A program made the translations under genes and the position numbers. Source: Streptomyces sp. NBS 14/10 (lineage in GTDB: Bacteria; Actinomycetota; Actinomycetes; Streptomycetales; Streptomycetaceae). Taken from it: a stretch of 64,000 bases of DNA. Location of the stretch: assembly GCF_002224125.1 (NCBI RefSeq), contig NZ_NCSM01000007.1, positions 499,839-563,838 of the forward strand. Direction: 5' to 3'. This document shows positions 25,316 to 34,397 of the stretch, in pieces. Numbering within the stretch: the first letter of the stretch is position 1; each line of letters starts with the position of its first letter. The notes beneath the pieces were generated by a model. That model saw nothing but the letters and a program-made list of their open reading frames with translations. It did no database searches and was not told the DNA's origin.

Positions 25316-26293
25316 ATGGCGCAGGACACGCTTTCGCGCGCGCTTCAGGAGCGGCCCGTGCCCGATACACCGCGCACCCTGCGGCGCAGGCTGCTGGGCA
25401 AGCAGAACCGGACGCTGTGGTTCTGGATCTTCGTCGGGCCGTTCGCGATCGGGCTCAGCCTGTTCACCTACGTACCGCTGGGCTGGAGCGTCTACCTCAG
25501 CTTCTTCGACGCGCACAACACGGTCTCGCCGACCGACTTCGTCGGCCTGGACAACTACACGGCGATGCTGCGGGACGACGCCTTCACCGACAGCCTCGTC
25601 ACCTTCCTGGTCTTCACGGCCTTCATCGTCCCGGCCACCTACCTCCTCTCGCTCTCCCTCGCGCTGATGGTCAACCGGCTGCGCTGGGCGCAGGCGTTCT
25701 TCCGGTCGGTGTTCTTCCTCCCGGTGGCGTGCTCGTATGTCGTGGCGGCGCTGATCTGGAAGATGTCGATCTTCAACGGGGTGCGGTTCGGGCTGGCCAA
25801 CACCGTGCTCGGCTGGTTCGGCGCGGATCAGATCGCCTGGCTGTCGACGACCGACCCGCCCTGGTACTGGCTGGTCATCGTGACCGTACGGCTATGGCTG
25901 CAGGCGGGCTTCTACATGGTGCTGTTCCTGGCCGGGCTGCAGCGCATCCCGCGCGGCCTGTACGAGGCGGCGGCGGTGGACGGGGCGCGGCCGGGGTGGC
26001 AGGTCTTCCGGTACATCACCTTTCCGCAGCTGCGGGCGACGTCGATCGCGGTGACGCTGCTGCTGGTCATCAACGCGTTTCAGGCGTTCGACGAGTTCTA
26101 CAACCTGCTCTCGGACTCGCGCGGCTATCCGCCGTATGCCCGTCCGCCGCTGGTGTACCTGTACTACACGGCGCTGGGGCAGGGGCAGAACCTGGGGATG
26201 GGCAGCGCGGGCGCGGTGATCCTGGCTCTGATCATCGCGGTGGTGACGGTGGCGCAGGCCCGCTGGTTCAGGCTCGGCCGGAAGGAGGACTGA
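25316..26293 (+). CDS. ABC sugar permease, MalF type
   Basis: 325 residues, six membrane helices, with the EAA loop for ATPase docking as YEAAAVDGARPGWQVFRYIT. It starts 8 nt after the binding-protein stop. The operon has no ATPase gene; in Streptomyces such CUT1 systems usually share the MsiK ATPase encoded elsewhere. Confidence 0.93.
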   Translation: MAQDTLSRALQERPVPDTPRTLRRRLLGKQNRTLWFWIFVGPFAIGLSLFTYVPLGWSVYLSFFDAHNTVSPTDFVGLDNYTAMLRDDAFTDSLVTFLVFTAFIVPATYLLSLSLALMVNRLRWAQAFFRSVFFLPVACSYVVAALIWKMSIFNGVRFGLANTVLGWFGADQIAWLSTTDPPWYWLVIVTVRLWLQAGFYMVLFLAGLQRIPRGLYEAAAVDGARPGWQVFRYITFPQLRATSIAVTLLLVINAFQAFDEFYNLLSDSRGYPPYARPPLVYLYYTALGQGQNLGMGSAGAVILALIIAVVTVAQARWFRLGRKED

Positions 26294-26298
26294 CCGGA

Positions 26299-27186
26299 AT
26301 GAGAGAACCCCTCACCCCCAAACGCACCACCCCCGCACGCGACCCTCTCGTACGCGAACCGCTCGTACGCGTCGGCCGCGCGCTGCGGCTCGTCCTGCTG
26401 ATCGCGCTGGCGCTGCTCTTCCTGATCCCCTTCTATCTGCTGGTGCGCAACGGGCTGTCGCGCGAGGAGGACATCACCTCCGCCGAGTGGACGTTCTTCC
26501 CGAGCGAGCTGCGCTGGTCCAATATCGGCGAGCTGTTCGACGACCCGAATGTGCCGATGGCGCACGCGCTGCTCAACTCCTCGCTCATCGCGGTGGCGAC
26601 GACACTGGGCACGCTGCTGCTGGCCTCCCTCGCGGGGTACGGGCTGGCCCGGATCCCGTACCGCTACGCGAACGTGGTCTTCTACTGGATCCTGGGCACG
26701 CTCATGGTCCCGGCGGCCGTCACCTTCGTGCCGACCTTCGTCCTGGTGTCCTCGCTGGGCTGGGTGTCCACGCTGCGCGGGCTGGTGGTGCCGACGCTGT
26801 TCAGCGCGTTCGCGGCGTTCATCTTCCGCCAGTACTTCCTGGGGTTTCCCCGGGAGTTGGAGGACGCGGCGCGGGTGGACGGGCTCGGCTACTGGCGTAC
26901 GTACTGGCGGGTCGTGGTGCCCAACTCCCGGCCGGTGTTCGCGGCCGTCGGCACGATCGTCTTCATCGGAGCCTGGAACGCGTTCCTGTGGCCGCTGGTC
27001 ATCGGCCAGGACCGGGACGCGTGGACCGTGCAGGTCGCCCTGTCGACGTTCACCACCGCCCAGACGGTCAACATCCACGAGCTGTTCGTCGCGGCTGCCG
27101 TCTCGATCCTGCCGCTGCTGGTGGTCTTCCTCTTCCTGCAGCGCTACATCGTGGCCGGCGTGGAGCGCTCGGGCATCGACGACTGA
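26299..27186 (+). CDS. ABC sugar permease, MalG type
   Basis: 295 residues, six membrane helices, EAA loop EDAARVDGLGYWRTYWRVVV. It begins 5 nt after the MalF-type gene. Its 3' end overlaps the convergent regulator gene by 43 nt, an unusual tail-to-tail overlap that could let antisense transcription limit either gene. Confidence 0.93.
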   Translation: MREPLTPKRTTPARDPLVREPLVRVGRALRLVLLIALALLFLIPFYLLVRNGLSREEDITSAEWTFFPSELRWSNIGELFDDPNVPMAHALLNSSLIAVATTLGTLLLASLAGYGLARIPYRYANVVFYWILGTLMVPAAVTFVPTFVLVSSLGWVSTLRGLVVPTLFSAFAAFIFRQYFLGFPRELEDAARVDGLGYWRTYWRVVVPNSRPVFAAVGTIVFIGAWNAFLWPLVIGQDRDAWTVQVALSTFTTAQTVNIHELFVAAAVSILPLLVVFLFLQRYIVAGVERSGIDD

Positions 27187-28238
27187 GCAGGGGACTGAGC
27201 GGGGGCGCCGCCGCGCAACAGGGCGGCGCCCAGCGGGGTCAGGGTGTGCAGTACGGCGCTGCCCCGGCGGAGGGTGAGCACCAGGCCGGCGTCGCGCAGC
27301 ACGGTGGCGTGCTGGCTGGCGGAGGCGAGCGACACGCCCACGCGGCGGGCGAGTTCGCTGGTGGTGCAGCCGCCGCCGACGCCCTGGAGCACGGCGGAGC
27401 GGGTCTGTCCGACGAGCTTGCTCAGCGACTGGGCGGCGCCGCTGCCCGGGACATGGGCAGGGGCAGGGGCAGGCGCCGGCCGGGGGCGAGGGGCCGTGGC
27501 GGGGCGGGCCGGGGGGTGCGGCGGGGCGGGGCGCGGGGCGTGTTCGACCGGGTAGACCAGCACCGGTCTCAGATCGGGGTCGAAGAGGGTGACCGGGGTT
27601 CTTCGGCAGAAGAACGACGGCTGGAGCAGCAGCCCGCGCCCGCCGAGCTCCAGGTCGCGGTCGGCCGGGTAGTCGACCTCCAGGACCGGTGGCCGCCAGC
27701 GCATCGTGGGCGGCAGGGACGCCAGCAGCCCGTCGGCTCCGCCGTCCAGCAGGGCGCGGCCCCGTACGGCGCGGTCGGCTTCGATACGGGCCTGCAGCCG
27801 CGGCCAGTACGGGGCGATGGCGGCGTGGTGGTAGGAGGCCAGCGCGGCGGTCAGGCGGTCAAGCGAGCGCCGCTCGCCCTGGCCGAGGTCGCGTATCCAG
27901 CCGGGGAGGCGGGCCGCGGCCGGGAGGCGGGAAATCTCGGTGTGCAGCCGGGTCTGTGAGGTGGCGCGCAGCGCTTCCATGCCGCTGTCGCAGCCCATTC
28001 CGCCCTCGGCCGGGGTGAGGAAGTCGGGGAAATAGCCGCGTGAGGGAATGAGCGGCGCGAGCAGCCGCGCTTCGCCGTTCAGCCTATTTCGCGCCAGTGA
28101 ACGCCATTCTCCGTATACGGTGACGGCCCGGTGCTCCCGCAGCCGGTGGAAACTCAAAACGGTTTCCCACAGCGCGTCCGGGCGGATCGCCATCCGCAGC
28201 CGGGCCAGATCGAGCTCGCCGAAATGCACACGCAGCAC
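27144..28238 (-). CDS. ArsR/DUF5937-type winged-helix regulator
   Basis: 364 residues. The N-terminal 230 residues (RVHFGELDLARLRMAIRP onward) match the DUF5937-like sensor domain of actinomycete ArsR-type regulators. A Pro/Ala-rich linker follows, then a winged HTH (TTSELARRVGVSLASASQHATVLRDAGLV). GTG 28238 is chosen because a GGGGG purine tract precedes it. No metal-binding cysteines of classical ArsR are seen. The convergent overlap with the sugar importer suggests, but does not show, that it controls the importer. Confidence 0.82.
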   Translation of the reverse strand: MLRVHFGELDLARLRMAIRPDALWETVLSFHRLREHRAVTVYGEWRSLARNRLNGEARLLAPLIPSRGYFPDFLTPAEGGMGCDSGMEALRATSQTRLHTEISRLPAAARLPGWIRDLGQGERRSLDRLTAALASYHHAAIAPYWPRLQARIEADRAVRGRALLDGGADGLLASLPPTMRWRPPVLEVDYPADRDLELGGRGLLLQPSFFCRRTPVTLFDPDLRPVLVYPVEHAPRPAPPHPPARPATAPRPRPAPAPAPAHVPGSGAAQSLSKLVGQTRSAVLQGVGGGCTTSELARRVGVSLASASQHATVLRDAGLVLTLRRGSAVLHTLTPLGAALLRGGAPAQSPAQSSMPERSTPATM

Positions 28239-28484
28239 CGGACCCCCACCAAGTGACACCCGTGATCGACCCCCGACCACGGAAGAGTATGCACGGTGCC
28301 ACCGTCAGTGACCACGTCCTTTTGGCCAGAGTTGAAACGGGGCGCGGCAAGCCGTGCGGGGCCGGAATGCTGTTCACCGTTGAAAAGCGCGGCCTCCGGG
28401 AAAGGCCCCCGGGGGGACGTCCGCAATTCAACAGGCGGTGCTCACGACCGGATTTGCTCGTTCCCGTGGGGGGTGACGAGTGTG

Positions 28485-29537
28485 TTACGGCCGTCTGGGC
28501 ACTTCTGTTGCCGCTTGAGCCGATGCGAGCGGCAACGGCTCCCGTGGGGGGAGTGAGAGGGGGCGGCTCCCGGCCAGGTGCCGCCCCCTCGCCCGCGGCG
28601 TGGCCCGTCCCGCCGTGGCCCGTCCCGCCGCGGTCTCCGCCCGGTACCGCCCGGGGCTGGTCCCGAACTCCCGGCTGAAGGCGTGGGAGAGGGCGTACGG
28701 GGTGCCGTAGCCGACCCGGCGGGCGATGGTGGCCAGGGGATCCGGTGTGTCGCGGAGCTGGGCGGCGGCGAGGGTCAGCCGCCACCAGGTGAGGTACGCC
28801 ATCGGGGGCCGGCCGACCAGGGCCGTGAACCGGCGGGCCAGGGTGGGGCGCGAGACGCCCGCCTCGGCGGCCAGGCGGTCGTTGGTCCACGGGGCGGAGG
28901 GGTCGGAGTGCAGCGCCCGTAGCGCGGCGGCCGCCACCGGATCGCCCAGAACGCCCGGCCAGACTCCGGACGCGCCCTCGGCCATCCAGGAGCGGAGCAC
29001 GTAAATGAGGAAGAGGTCGAGCAGGCTGGGGATCGCCATGCAGGAGCCGGGCTGCTGTCCTCCCAGCTCGCGGCCCAGCAGGTCGATGACGGACCGGAGT
29101 TCGGGGTGGCTGCCGACGCGATTCGGCAGATGGACGACCTGGGGCAGTTCCGCCATGAGCGGATGTACGCGACTGCGGTCGAGCCGGTACTTGCCACAAA
29201 CGATCTCGACTTCACCCGAAACGGCCTCCGGCCGGCGCGGAACCGTCCCGTCCAGCCATCGCTCGAACGGCACCGCCCGCTCCACGGCCACCGCGTCCAC
29301 GGGAGAGTCGGCGATCACATGCCCCGTGCCGTGTGGCAGCAGCACCGCGTCACCCGTACCGAGCGAGACCGGAGCGCCGCCGTCGGGCAGCAGCCAGCAG
29401 CCGCCCTCCAGTACGACGTGGAACCCCGCGCCGTCATACGGGGCGAGCCGGGTGCACCAACTCCCGCTCACCCGCGCCCGGCTGGAGGAGGGCCGCCCGA
29501 GGCGCACGGCCGAGATCGCGTCGCTCACCACATCCAT
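28485..29537 (-). CDS. AraC-family regulator with cupin-like sensor domain
   Basis: 350 residues: N-terminal AraC-binding-like domain (GAGFHVVLEGGCWLLPDG, GDAVLLPHGTGHVIAD) followed by two AraC HTHs near the C-terminus (WTNDRLAAEAGVSRPTLARR; DPLATIARRVGYGTPYALSH, then FSREFGTSPGRYR) and a 45-residue Arg/Pro-rich tail. It is divergent from the metallo-hydrolase gene. The shared 100-bp region carries a perfect 16-bp palindrome. The hydrolase is the obvious target. Confidence 0.9.
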   Translation of the reverse strand: MDVVSDAISAVRLGRPSSSRARVSGSWCTRLAPYDGAGFHVVLEGGCWLLPDGGAPVSLGTGDAVLLPHGTGHVIADSPVDAVAVERAVPFERWLDGTVPRRPEAVSGEVEIVCGKYRLDRSRVHPLMAELPQVVHLPNRVGSHPELRSVIDLLGRELGGQQPGSCMAIPSLLDLFLIYVLRSWMAEGASGVWPGVLGDPVAAAALRALHSDPSAPWTNDRLAAEAGVSRPTLARRFTALVGRPPMAYLTWWRLTLAAAQLRDTPDPLATIARRVGYGTPYALSHAFSREFGTSPGRYRAETAAGRATAGRATPRARGRHLAGSRPLSLPPREPLPLASAQAATEVPRRP

Positions 29538-29590
29538 CGAGCCAGGGTATCGATGGACTCAAGGCTGAGACGGATGCGTATTCGGTTGAG

Positions 29591-29606
29591 CTCAATGAGC
29601 ATTGAG
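29591..29606. promoter_or_regulatory. 16-bp palindrome in AraC/hydrolase intergenic region
   Basis: CTCAATGAGCATTGAG (7-2-7 inverted repeat), overlapped on its left by TTGAGCTCAA (29585-29594). It lies about 30 nt upstream of the hydrolase ATG and is a good operator candidate. Confidence 0.55.
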
Positions 29607-29637
29607 GAGATCAACCGCTGTTCCTAGGTTCGAGGAC

Positions 29638-30549
29638 ATGAAGAGCGAGAGCGTGCAGAGCATCGTGCTGGGCGATGTCGAGGTCATCCGGGTCACCGAA
29701 TGGCAGGGGCCGTTCGCACCCACCCGCGGCCTCGTCCCGGAGGCGGCCGCCGAGGTGTGGAAGGACAACGAGGAATGGCTCGCGCCGGACCACTGGGATC
29801 CGGACAGCGACAGGGCGGTGGTCGCCCTGCAGAGCTGGGTGCTGCGCAGCGGCGGGCGGACCGTCCTGATCGACACCGGGGTGGGCAACGGGCGGGAGCG
29901 GCCCAATTCGCCGCAGTTCCACCAGTGGCGCGGTGACTTTCTCGACCGCCTGGCGCGCGCCGGGATTCGCCCGCAGGACGTCGACGTCGTCGTCAACACC
30001 CATGTCCACGGCGATCATGTCGGCTGGAACACCAGGGACGCCGAGGGGGCATGGGTGCCGACCTTTCCCCATGCCCAGTACCTCATCCCCGCGGCCGACG
30101 ACCACCACTTCGGCCCGGAGAACGCGTACGCGAACGGCCTGCGCGAAGACGACCGGCTGATCTACGAGGACAGCATCGCGCCCATCCACCGCGCCGGTCA
30201 GGCCGTTCTGTGGAACGGCTCCCACCGCATCGACCAGCACCTCACCCTGGAGTCCGCGCCGGGCCACACGCCCGGCTCATCGGTGCTCCGGCTCACCTCC
30301 GGCGGCGACCGGGCGGTGTTCGTCGGCGATCTGCTGCACAGCCCGGTGCAGATTCTCCACCCCTCCCTCAGCACCTGCTTCTGCCTCGACCCGGCGCAGG
30401 CGGTGCGCAGCCGCCGCCGGATCCTCGAACGAGCCGCCGACGAACGGGAGCTGGTCATCCCGGCGCACTTCGGCGGGGCGGGGGCCGTGGATGTCCGGCG
30501 GGAGGGTGACGGGTTCGCTCTCGATCGGTGGGCGGCCTACCCGAAGTGA
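29638..30549 (+). CDS. MBL-fold metallo-hydrolase
   Basis: 303 residues with a complete zinc site: HVHGDHVGW, His in GHTPGSSVL, Asp in VFVGDLLHS and His in PAHFGGAG. It is related to quorum-quenching lactonases and other MBL hydrolases with a short N-terminal strand region. The substrate is unknown. Control is probably by the divergent AraC protein. Confidence 0.9.
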   Translation: MKSESVQSIVLGDVEVIRVTEWQGPFAPTRGLVPEAAAEVWKDNEEWLAPDHWDPDSDRAVVALQSWVLRSGGRTVLIDTGVGNGRERPNSPQFHQWRGDFLDRLARAGIRPQDVDVVVNTHVHGDHVGWNTRDAEGAWVPTFPHAQYLIPAADDHHFGPENAYANGLREDDRLIYEDSIAPIHRAGQAVLWNGSHRIDQHLTLESAPGHTPGSSVLRLTSGGDRAVFVGDLLHSPVQILHPSLSTCFCLDPAQAVRSRRRILERAADERELVIPAHFGGAGAVDVRREGDGFALDRWAAYPK

Positions 30550-30555
30550 GCCCGA

Positions 30556-30587
30556 CGGTGGTCGCGGCCACCGGGCCGCGACCACCG
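30556..30587. terminator. Bidirectional hairpin, 13-bp perfect stem
   Basis: Stem arms 30556-30568 and 30575-30587 with a 6-nt loop, located between the convergent hydrolase stop and the MFS remnant. There is no T-run, as is usual in Streptomyces terminators. Confidence 0.75.
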
Positions 30588-30598
30588 CCATCACCCGG

Positions 30599-31296
30599 TC
30601 ACTCCTGCGCGGTCTCGCCCGTCGGCTTCCGCCCCGGGCCGAACAGGAAGCAGAACAAGGCGGCGGCCATCAACACCACGGCGCACGCCACAAACGTGGT
30701 GCGCATGGCGCCCACGAAGCCGGTGGCGAAGGTGTCGCTGGTGACGTGTTCGTACAGCCTGGTCGCGGCCGGGGTCAGACCGTCCGGCACCGTGGGCGGG
30801 CGGAAGTGCTGCCCGGCGGCGGCGCTGTCGTCGATGAATCGCGTACGCAGCCGCTCCGGCAGCCGACCGGCGCGCTTCTCGGCCTCGCTGTGCAACGTCG
30901 AGGAGAGGCGGGCCGACAGCAGGGCGCCCAGTACGGCGGTGCCGAGGACACCGCCGATCTGCCGCGTGGTGCTGGAGACGCCGGAGGCCGCCCCGGCCAG
31001 CCGTGGGTCGACGCCGTCCATGGTGGCCTGCTGCAGGGGCGCGAACGTGGCGCCGCTGGCGATCCCGATGATGGTCAGACCGGGCAGCAGACTCCACGCA
31101 CTGCCGGTGGGGCCGACCATCGCCACCAGTACGAGCAGGCCGACGGCCAGCAGCGTCACCCCGGCCATATGGATCCGTCGAGCAACGACATGAAGAAGCC
31201 GATGCACATGATCGCGAGAACCAGCCACGGACGCTGTGTGGTTGGTTGCTCCGCGGATGTGGCTGTGGATGTGCCTGTGGATTTGACTTCCGACAC
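30599..31296 (-). pseudogene. DHA2 MFS transporter with large internal deletion
   Basis: The 5' end encodes a normal start (VSEVKSTGTSTATS) and first helix (RPWLVLAIMCIGFFMSLLDGSI), then stops within four codons. Directly after, in another frame, the final helices of a 14-helix transporter appear: GVTLLAVGLLVLVAMVGP, GIASGATFAPLQQATMDGV, AGAASGVSSTTRQIGGVLG. The middle of the protein, roughly 250-300 residues, is missing and the junction near 31165-31175 is out of frame. GGAGG lies upstream of the GTG. It cannot make a functional pump. Confidence 0.85.
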
Positions 31297-31533
31297 TCCG
31301 GAGACCTCCCTGAGGGAAGGGAGAACCGGAAGAGCCGACGGACGCACGTCGCCACCATCACAGAACACCCTTCCCAGGATGTGGTGAGGTGACTTCCACC
31401 CTCCCCGTGTCATCCGGACCCGGGGGAAGCTGGTTGGCGAGGCGCGAGGCCCAACGGTGAGAAGCCGACTCGGACACTGACACGTGGGGCTCGCGCGTCG
31501 GGTCGATCACGGACGGGGAGCAGAAGTCCCGGA
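31297..31533. other. Intergenic region, no gene seen
   Basis: No reading frame with good codon usage and no clear hairpin was found in this stretch between the broken transporter and the small membrane protein. It may contain more debris from the deletion. Confidence 0.4.
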
Positions 31534-31965
31534 TCAGGCCGCGGAGTTCGGCGTGCGAGTGTCCGGAGTCGGCCGCAAGGGGGCGGCAGCCACCAGCAGT
31601 GCGGCGAGCGTGATGGGTGCCGCCGCCTGGTATCCGACCCACACCTCGCCCCCGGCACCACTGCCCCGCCATGCCATCAGCAGGCCGACAAGCGTCGCCA
31701 GCACCCAGCCGCTGTCGTAGGCGACCATGAGCCGCGTGTACGTGGACACCGGGCGGCTGCGCACGTTCCTGATCTCGATCCCGCCGCCGATCAGCAGGGC
31801 AACGCCGGAGACGACCATCAGCCAGGCGGACACACCGAGCAGATCGCCGAGCCGGGCAGCGCCAACGATGAAGGCGACACCGAGTAACACCTTGACGACA
31901 CCGTCGGCGATGATCCCCACCAACCGGCGCGTCGCCGACGATGCCGCACCCTGAGCCTGCGTCAT
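31534..31965 (-). CDS. Four-helix membrane protein, unknown function
   Basis: 143 residues with four hydrophobic helices (VVKVLLGVAFIVGAARLG, WLMVVSGVALLIGGGIEI, LMVAYDSGWVLATLVGLLMA, ITLAALLVAAAPL), resembling small SPW/DUF-type membrane proteins. GGGAGG lies 8 nt upstream of the ATG. It is divergent from the TetR gene with 61 bp between, so it is the likely target of that repressor. Confidence 0.75.
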   Translation of the reverse strand: MTQAQGAASSATRRLVGIIADGVVKVLLGVAFIVGAARLGDLLGVSAWLMVVSGVALLIGGGIEIRNVRSRPVSTYTRLMVAYDSGWVLATLVGLLMAWRGSGAGGEVWVGYQAAAPITLAALLVAAAPLRPTPDTRTPNSAA

Positions 31966-31999
31966 GAGCGTTCCTCCCTGATGCCTGTCCCATGTTCCA

Positions 32000-32020
32000 T
32001 AACTTCGTTACTAGTATAAT
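32000..32020. promoter_or_regulatory. Promoter/operator between membrane protein and TetR genes
   Basis: TATAAT (32015-32020) is a consensus -10 six bases before the TetR ATG, implying a leaderless message. Palindromes TAACTTCGTTA (32000-32010) and TACTAGTA (32009-32016) overlap it and suit TetR autoregulation. The segment is markedly AT-rich. Confidence 0.6.
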
Positions 32021-32026
32021 TGAATT

Positions 32027-32656
32027 ATGAGAATGACAAGAGCGGAGACCAAGGAACGCAACCGCCGCGCCTTGCTGGACGCCGCCTTCCAGGTCGTCTC
32101 CCGAGACGGGTACCGGGCCAAACTGGAGGAGATCGCCGAGCGGGCCGAACTGACCACCGGCGCCATCTACTCGCTGTTCGGCAGCAAGAGCGGCCTGGTG
32201 GTAGCCCTGGTCACCGACTACCTGCGGCCGCACTACGAAGAGGTCGAACAGGCGATTCCCGCCGAAATGGATCTCCTTGAAGCGGTCGACGCCTTTGCCC
32301 GGCACTACCGACGCAGCTGTGACGCTCCTGACGCGCTGTCTGCGCTGTCGCTGCAGATCACCCTGCTGGACATGACCCTGCACGACCCCGAACTGGGTTC
32401 CCGGCTCGCCGCGTCCGTCCGGACACAGGAGAGCCACCTGATCGCGTTGTTCACCGGCAGATCACACAACGGGAGGGTGGTGACGTCGCATCAGGCGCAA
32501 CGTCTGGTCACCGCGCTCAGGGCACTGTTCGTCGGCCTCACCCAGGGCGTCCTCCTCGGCCTCGCCCACGGTGCCGACGAGCAGTACTTCGCCGACGCCG
32601 CCCGCGCCCTGGCATCTGACACGGCCCTCGTCGACCGCGATGCGGACGGCTCCTGA
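32027..32656 (+). CDS. TetR-family regulator
   Basis: 209 residues: the N-terminal HTH spans residues 10-56 (RRALLDAAFQVVSRDGYRAK, EIAERAELTTGAIYSLFGSK), followed by a TetR ligand domain. The last 43 codons recur almost unchanged 2.7 kb downstream. It probably represses itself and the divergent membrane protein gene. Confidence 0.9.
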   Translation: MRMTRAETKERNRRALLDAAFQVVSRDGYRAKLEEIAERAELTTGAIYSLFGSKSGLVVALVTDYLRPHYEEVEQAIPAEMDLLEAVDAFARHYRRSCDAPDALSALSLQITLLDMTLHDPELGSRLAASVRTQESHLIALFTGRSHNGRVVTSHQAQRLVTALRALFVGLTQGVLLGLAHGADEQYFADAARALASDTALVDRDADGS

Positions 32657-32728
32657 GAGCTTCGTGGTCCGGAGTGATGACGGCGGCGCGGGCGCGCCAG
32701 ACCTTTCGTCATCTCTCCAGTAACGCGA

Positions 32729-32755
32729 CGGCCCCCGACGATTGGTCGGGGGCCG
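32729..32755 (+). terminator. Hairpin terminator after the TetR gene
   Basis: Perfect 11-bp stem (CGGCCCCCGAC / GTCGGGGGCCG) with a 5-nt loop, 73 bp after the stop. No T-run. Confidence 0.75.
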
Positions 32756-32826
32756 ATCAGCCGCACCCGCGGAGTCGACCGCGGGTACCGTTCCGAGTGT
32801 CGCCGCGCCCGAGAGCGGGGCCAGGC

Positions 32827-32976
32827 ATGAGCTCCCTGCCCGAACCATCAGGACCGGGATGGATCCGGTACGCGTGCGAGGTGTGCGCGGCCCTGCTGTC
32901 GGACCCGGAGCTCATCCCGGCTGGCATCGCTCAGGTGCGGGCGCTGCGGGCGGCTCGTGTGGGGAGGGCATCGTGA
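32827..32976 (+). CDS. Small Cys-containing protein, tentative
   Basis: A 49-codon frame beginning MSSLPEPSGPGWIRYACEVC and ending AQVRALRAARVGRAS. The CEVCAALLSDPEL segment resembles short Streptomyces proteins that I cannot name with certainty. No strong ribosome-binding site. An overlapping frame (32957-33070) ends in VRCDCDCHTA, the same C-terminus as the remnant at 35434-35645. Confidence 0.35.
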   Translation: MSSLPEPSGPGWIRYACEVCAALLSDPELIPAGIAQVRALRAARVGRAS

Positions 32977-33070
32977 CCGTCCCGGTCGGCGGTCGGTGCA
33001 TGTCCCCGTACCGCGCGCCGTACACGGCCTCTTCACCGTCCGCTGTGACTGCGACTGCCACACCGCCTGA
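32957..33070 (+). pseudogene. Cys-rich C-terminal remnant, copy 1
   Basis: The frame ends VRCDCDCHTA and a 22-bp stretch at about 33040-33061 is identical to the DNA coding VRCDCDCHKA near 35580. The preceding residues are dissimilar and Arg/Val-rich, so only the tail seems to survive. From 33071 to 33215 no gene is supported. Confidence 0.35.
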
Positions 33071-33215
33071 TCCTGCGCGGCCCGCGGCTGCAGCCCGGCC
33101 ACGCGCACGACAAGATCGTGAGCACGGGGCAGGCTACTGGAACGAGATCTCGGACGGGTGGCATCCACGACCGATGGGCCTGACTCGGATCAGAACCTGA
33201 CCCGTCTCTTGGATA

Positions 33216-34280
33216 TCATCGGCGGGCTTCGATCTTCAGGTCACCTGCGGTCACCTTGCGGATGTGGTCACTGGCGAGCATGTCGTGCGGGAAGCCGGGT
33301 CCAATCCTGCTGACCTCGTCGAGGCGAGCCAGTTGGGAGGCGGTGAAGTCGACCTCCAGGGCGCCCAGATTGTCCTCCAGCTGCGTGGGGGTGCGGGCGC
33401 CGATGATCGGTGCCGTCACGCTCGGATTCTGCAGGGTCCAGGCCAGCCCGGCCTGGGCGGGTGTGCGGCCCAGCTCCGTGGCGACCTCCTTCACGACATC
33501 AGCAATGGCAAGGTTACGTTCGGTGAGCGTACCCAAAGCGAGGTTGAAGCTTTTGCGGGTGCCGTCGTCGGATGCGATGTTCGCCGCGATCAGGTCGTCG
33601 CGGCTGTACTTGCCGGTGAGCACCCCGCCGGCCAGGGGTGAATACGGGATCACCCCCAGCCCCATCTCGCGTGCCATGGGGATCAGGTCACGTTCCCCGG
33701 TACGCTCGATCAGGTTGTATTCGATCTGCAGCGCGACCAGCGGCGACCAGCCGCGCAGGTCGGCGATCGCCTGCATGCGCGACACCTGCCAGGCCGGGGC
33801 GTTGCAGATCGCCACATACAAGATCTTGCCCTGCCGGACCAGATCGTCCATGCCGCGCAGGATCTCCTCGACCGGTGTCGTGAAATCCCACACGTGCAGG
33901 TAGAGCAGATCGATGTAGTCCGTATTGAGCTGTCGCAGACTCGCTTCCACCGAAGCGAACAGGCTCTTGCGGTGACTCCCTCCGGAATTCGGGTCGCCGG
34001 GCCGGCGCAGCGTCGTGTATTTCGTCGCCAGCACCAGGCTTTCGCGCTTGTCGCGGGTGAATTCGCCCAGCAGACGCTCGGAGCTGCCATTGGTGTAGGT
34101 GTTGGCGGTGTCGATGAAGTTGCCGCCTCGTTCGACGTAGAGGTCGAACAGCTTGCGTGCCTCGTCCTGCTCGGCTCCCCAGCCCCAATCGGTGCCGAAG
34201 GTCGCCGCGCCCAGCGCCAGCGGTGCGACCCGCAGCCCGGAGCGGCCCAGCAGCCGGTAGGTGTCGAGGGTGAGCGACAT
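33216..34280 (-). CDS. Aldo/keto reductase
   Basis: 354 residues with the AKR (alpha/beta)8 catalytic tetrad: Asp and Tyr in NFIDTANTYTNG, Lys in LVLATKYTT, His in LLYLHVWD. NADPH-binding features appear in GVIPYSPLAGGVLTGKY and IIGARTPTQLEDNLGAL. GGAGG lies 5 nt upstream of the ATG. It is divergent from the HTH regulator, a common regulator-target arrangement. The substrate is an unspecified aldehyde or ketone. Confidence 0.93.
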   Translation of the reverse strand: MSLTLDTYRLLGRSGLRVAPLALGAATFGTDWGWGAEQDEARKLFDLYVERGGNFIDTANTYTNGSSERLLGEFTRDKRESLVLATKYTTLRRPGDPNSGGSHRKSLFASVEASLRQLNTDYIDLLYLHVWDFTTPVEEILRGMDDLVRQGKILYVAICNAPAWQVSRMQAIADLRGWSPLVALQIEYNLIERTGERDLIPMAREMGLGVIPYSPLAGGVLTGKYSRDDLIAANIASDDGTRKSFNLALGTLTERNLAIADVVKEVATELGRTPAQAGLAWTLQNPSVTAPIIGARTPTQLEDNLGALEVDFTASQLARLDEVSRIGPGFPHDMLASDHIRKVTAGDLKIEARR

Positions 34281-34397
34281 CGTGTCCTCCTGTGCTCGTG
34301 ATCCGTTGCCGAGAACAAGGCTGTGACCGCCGCGAGCCGGGGGTAAGGGAAAGAGGTTCCTGGGAAGGCCGGTCCTACCCTGGCTGTTGGAACAAAC

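Noticed and set aside
24033..27186. Calling the importer a specific sugar system (maltose, cellobiose)
   Set aside because: Binding-protein sequence alone does not show the substrate and no catabolic gene lies in the operon.
31358..32437. Long minus-strand frame across the TetR gene and its neighbour
   Set aside because: It is antisense to the TetR gene and continues through non-coding DNA without motifs.
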